Source of the DNA: Candidatus Firestonebacteria bacterium RIFOXYA2_FULL_40_8
GTDB lineage: Bacteria; Oederibacteriota; D2-FULL-39-29
Length of the DNA stretch: 12,555 nucleotides
NCBI GenBank assembly: GCA_001778355.1
Contig: MFGS01000038.1
Coordinates: forward strand, 1 to 12,555
Direction of reading: 5' to 3'
Position numbers and translations under genes: made by a program
Shown here: piece by piece, positions 12,321 to 12,555 of the stretch
How positions within the stretch are numbered: position 1 is the first letter of the stretch
How the letters are laid out: every line of letters starts with the position of its first letter
The notes under the pieces: model-generated
The model's database searches: none
What the model was told of the DNA's origin: nothing
The model's input: the letters and a program-made list of their open reading frames with translations, nothing else

Positions 12321-12555
12321 ATGAAAAAGATATTTTTGGTAGTGCTTGCATTCTCGGTACTCTCGCTTGGTATGGGTAAAAAGCCCGCGGCAGACACAAC
12401 GGCTCCGGCAACAGCGGCAAAGCCTGTGCAGACCGAACAAACCGGGACGGTTCAAACTGCTCCGGATTTCACGCTTAAGGACTTAAACGGGAAAGATGTT
12501 ACGCTCACGGAATATAGAGACAAGAAAACAGTTTTGCTTGTTTTCTGGGCCACCT
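12321..12555 (+). CDS. Exported TlpA/ResA-like redoxin, 3' part missing
   Basis: The visible 78 residues start with a signal-like segment (MKKIFLVVLAFSVLSLGMG), then a Pro/Ala/Thr-rich linker, then APDFTLKDLNGKDVTLTEYR and TVLLVFWAT, the beginning of an AhpC/TSA-redoxin or TlpA/ResA fold. The sequence stops just before the expected WCxxC active site, so the redox motif cannot be inspected. The ATG at 12321 is preceded by GGAGG at nine-base spacing. Its place after thioredoxin and ccdA fits an extracytoplasmic thiol-disulfide protein that receives electrons through CcdA. Oddity: the segment LSLGMGKK looks like a lipobox LSLGCGKK with Cys replaced by Met, so it may stay as a membrane anchor or be cleaved by ordinary signal peptidase rather than lipidated. 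A peroxiredoxin is an alternative. Confidence 0.85.
   Translation, partial: MKKIFLVVLAFSVLSLGMGKKPAADTTAPATAAKPVQTEQTGTVQTAPDFTLKDLNGKDVTLTEYRDKKTVLLVFWAT

Overview
The window reads as one end of an anaerobic bacterial chromosome region. The evidence is ferredoxin-dependent 2-oxoacid oxidation (KorAB), a flavodiiron O2/NO reductase with its rubredoxin, bacterial Shine-Dalgarno sites and sigma70-like promoters. The taxon cannot be fixed from sequence alone. The intergenic style (many short-period arrays and inverted repeats) resembles uncultured candidate lineages more than well-studied model bacteria; that is an impression, not a result.

Minus strand, in transcription order: pgi (10904-9441), an orphan lipoprotein-like gene (9216-8245), then a long redox and sulfur block: flavodiiron protein (7795-6602), rubredoxin (6590-6429), a 20-residue Lys/Ala peptide (6290-6228), thioredoxin-reductase-like flavoprotein (6064-5150), NifS/IscS-like protein without the PLP lysine (4971-3778), DsrE-family protein (3567-3091), TusA-family protein (2922-2686), korA (2494-788) and korB (582 to beyond base 1). 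Plus strand: a 40-residue Cys-rich, desulforedoxin-like protein (8005-8127) divergent from the flavodiiron gene, and at the right end an operon of thioredoxin, CcdA/DsbD-type membrane protein and a truncated exported TlpA/ResA-like protein (11138 to the end).

How the genes may work together (inference): KorAB makes reduced ferredoxin. The flavodiiron/rubredoxin pair removes O2 or NO. The desulfurase-like protein, DsrE and TusA look like a sulfur-carrier relay, with the flavoprotein next to it handling disulfides. The thioredoxin-CcdA-TlpA module would carry reducing power across the membrane.

The most unusual feature is between the genes. Nearly every spacer of the minus-strand blocks and of the right-end operon holds degenerate tandem arrays with a strict 7-base period. 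The unit word differs from spacer to spacer, and arrays often come as an inverted pair. Two spacers also share a 64-base structured core of identical length, and a third spacer appears to be the same element without that core. Three gene ends carry inverted repeats that span the stop codon.
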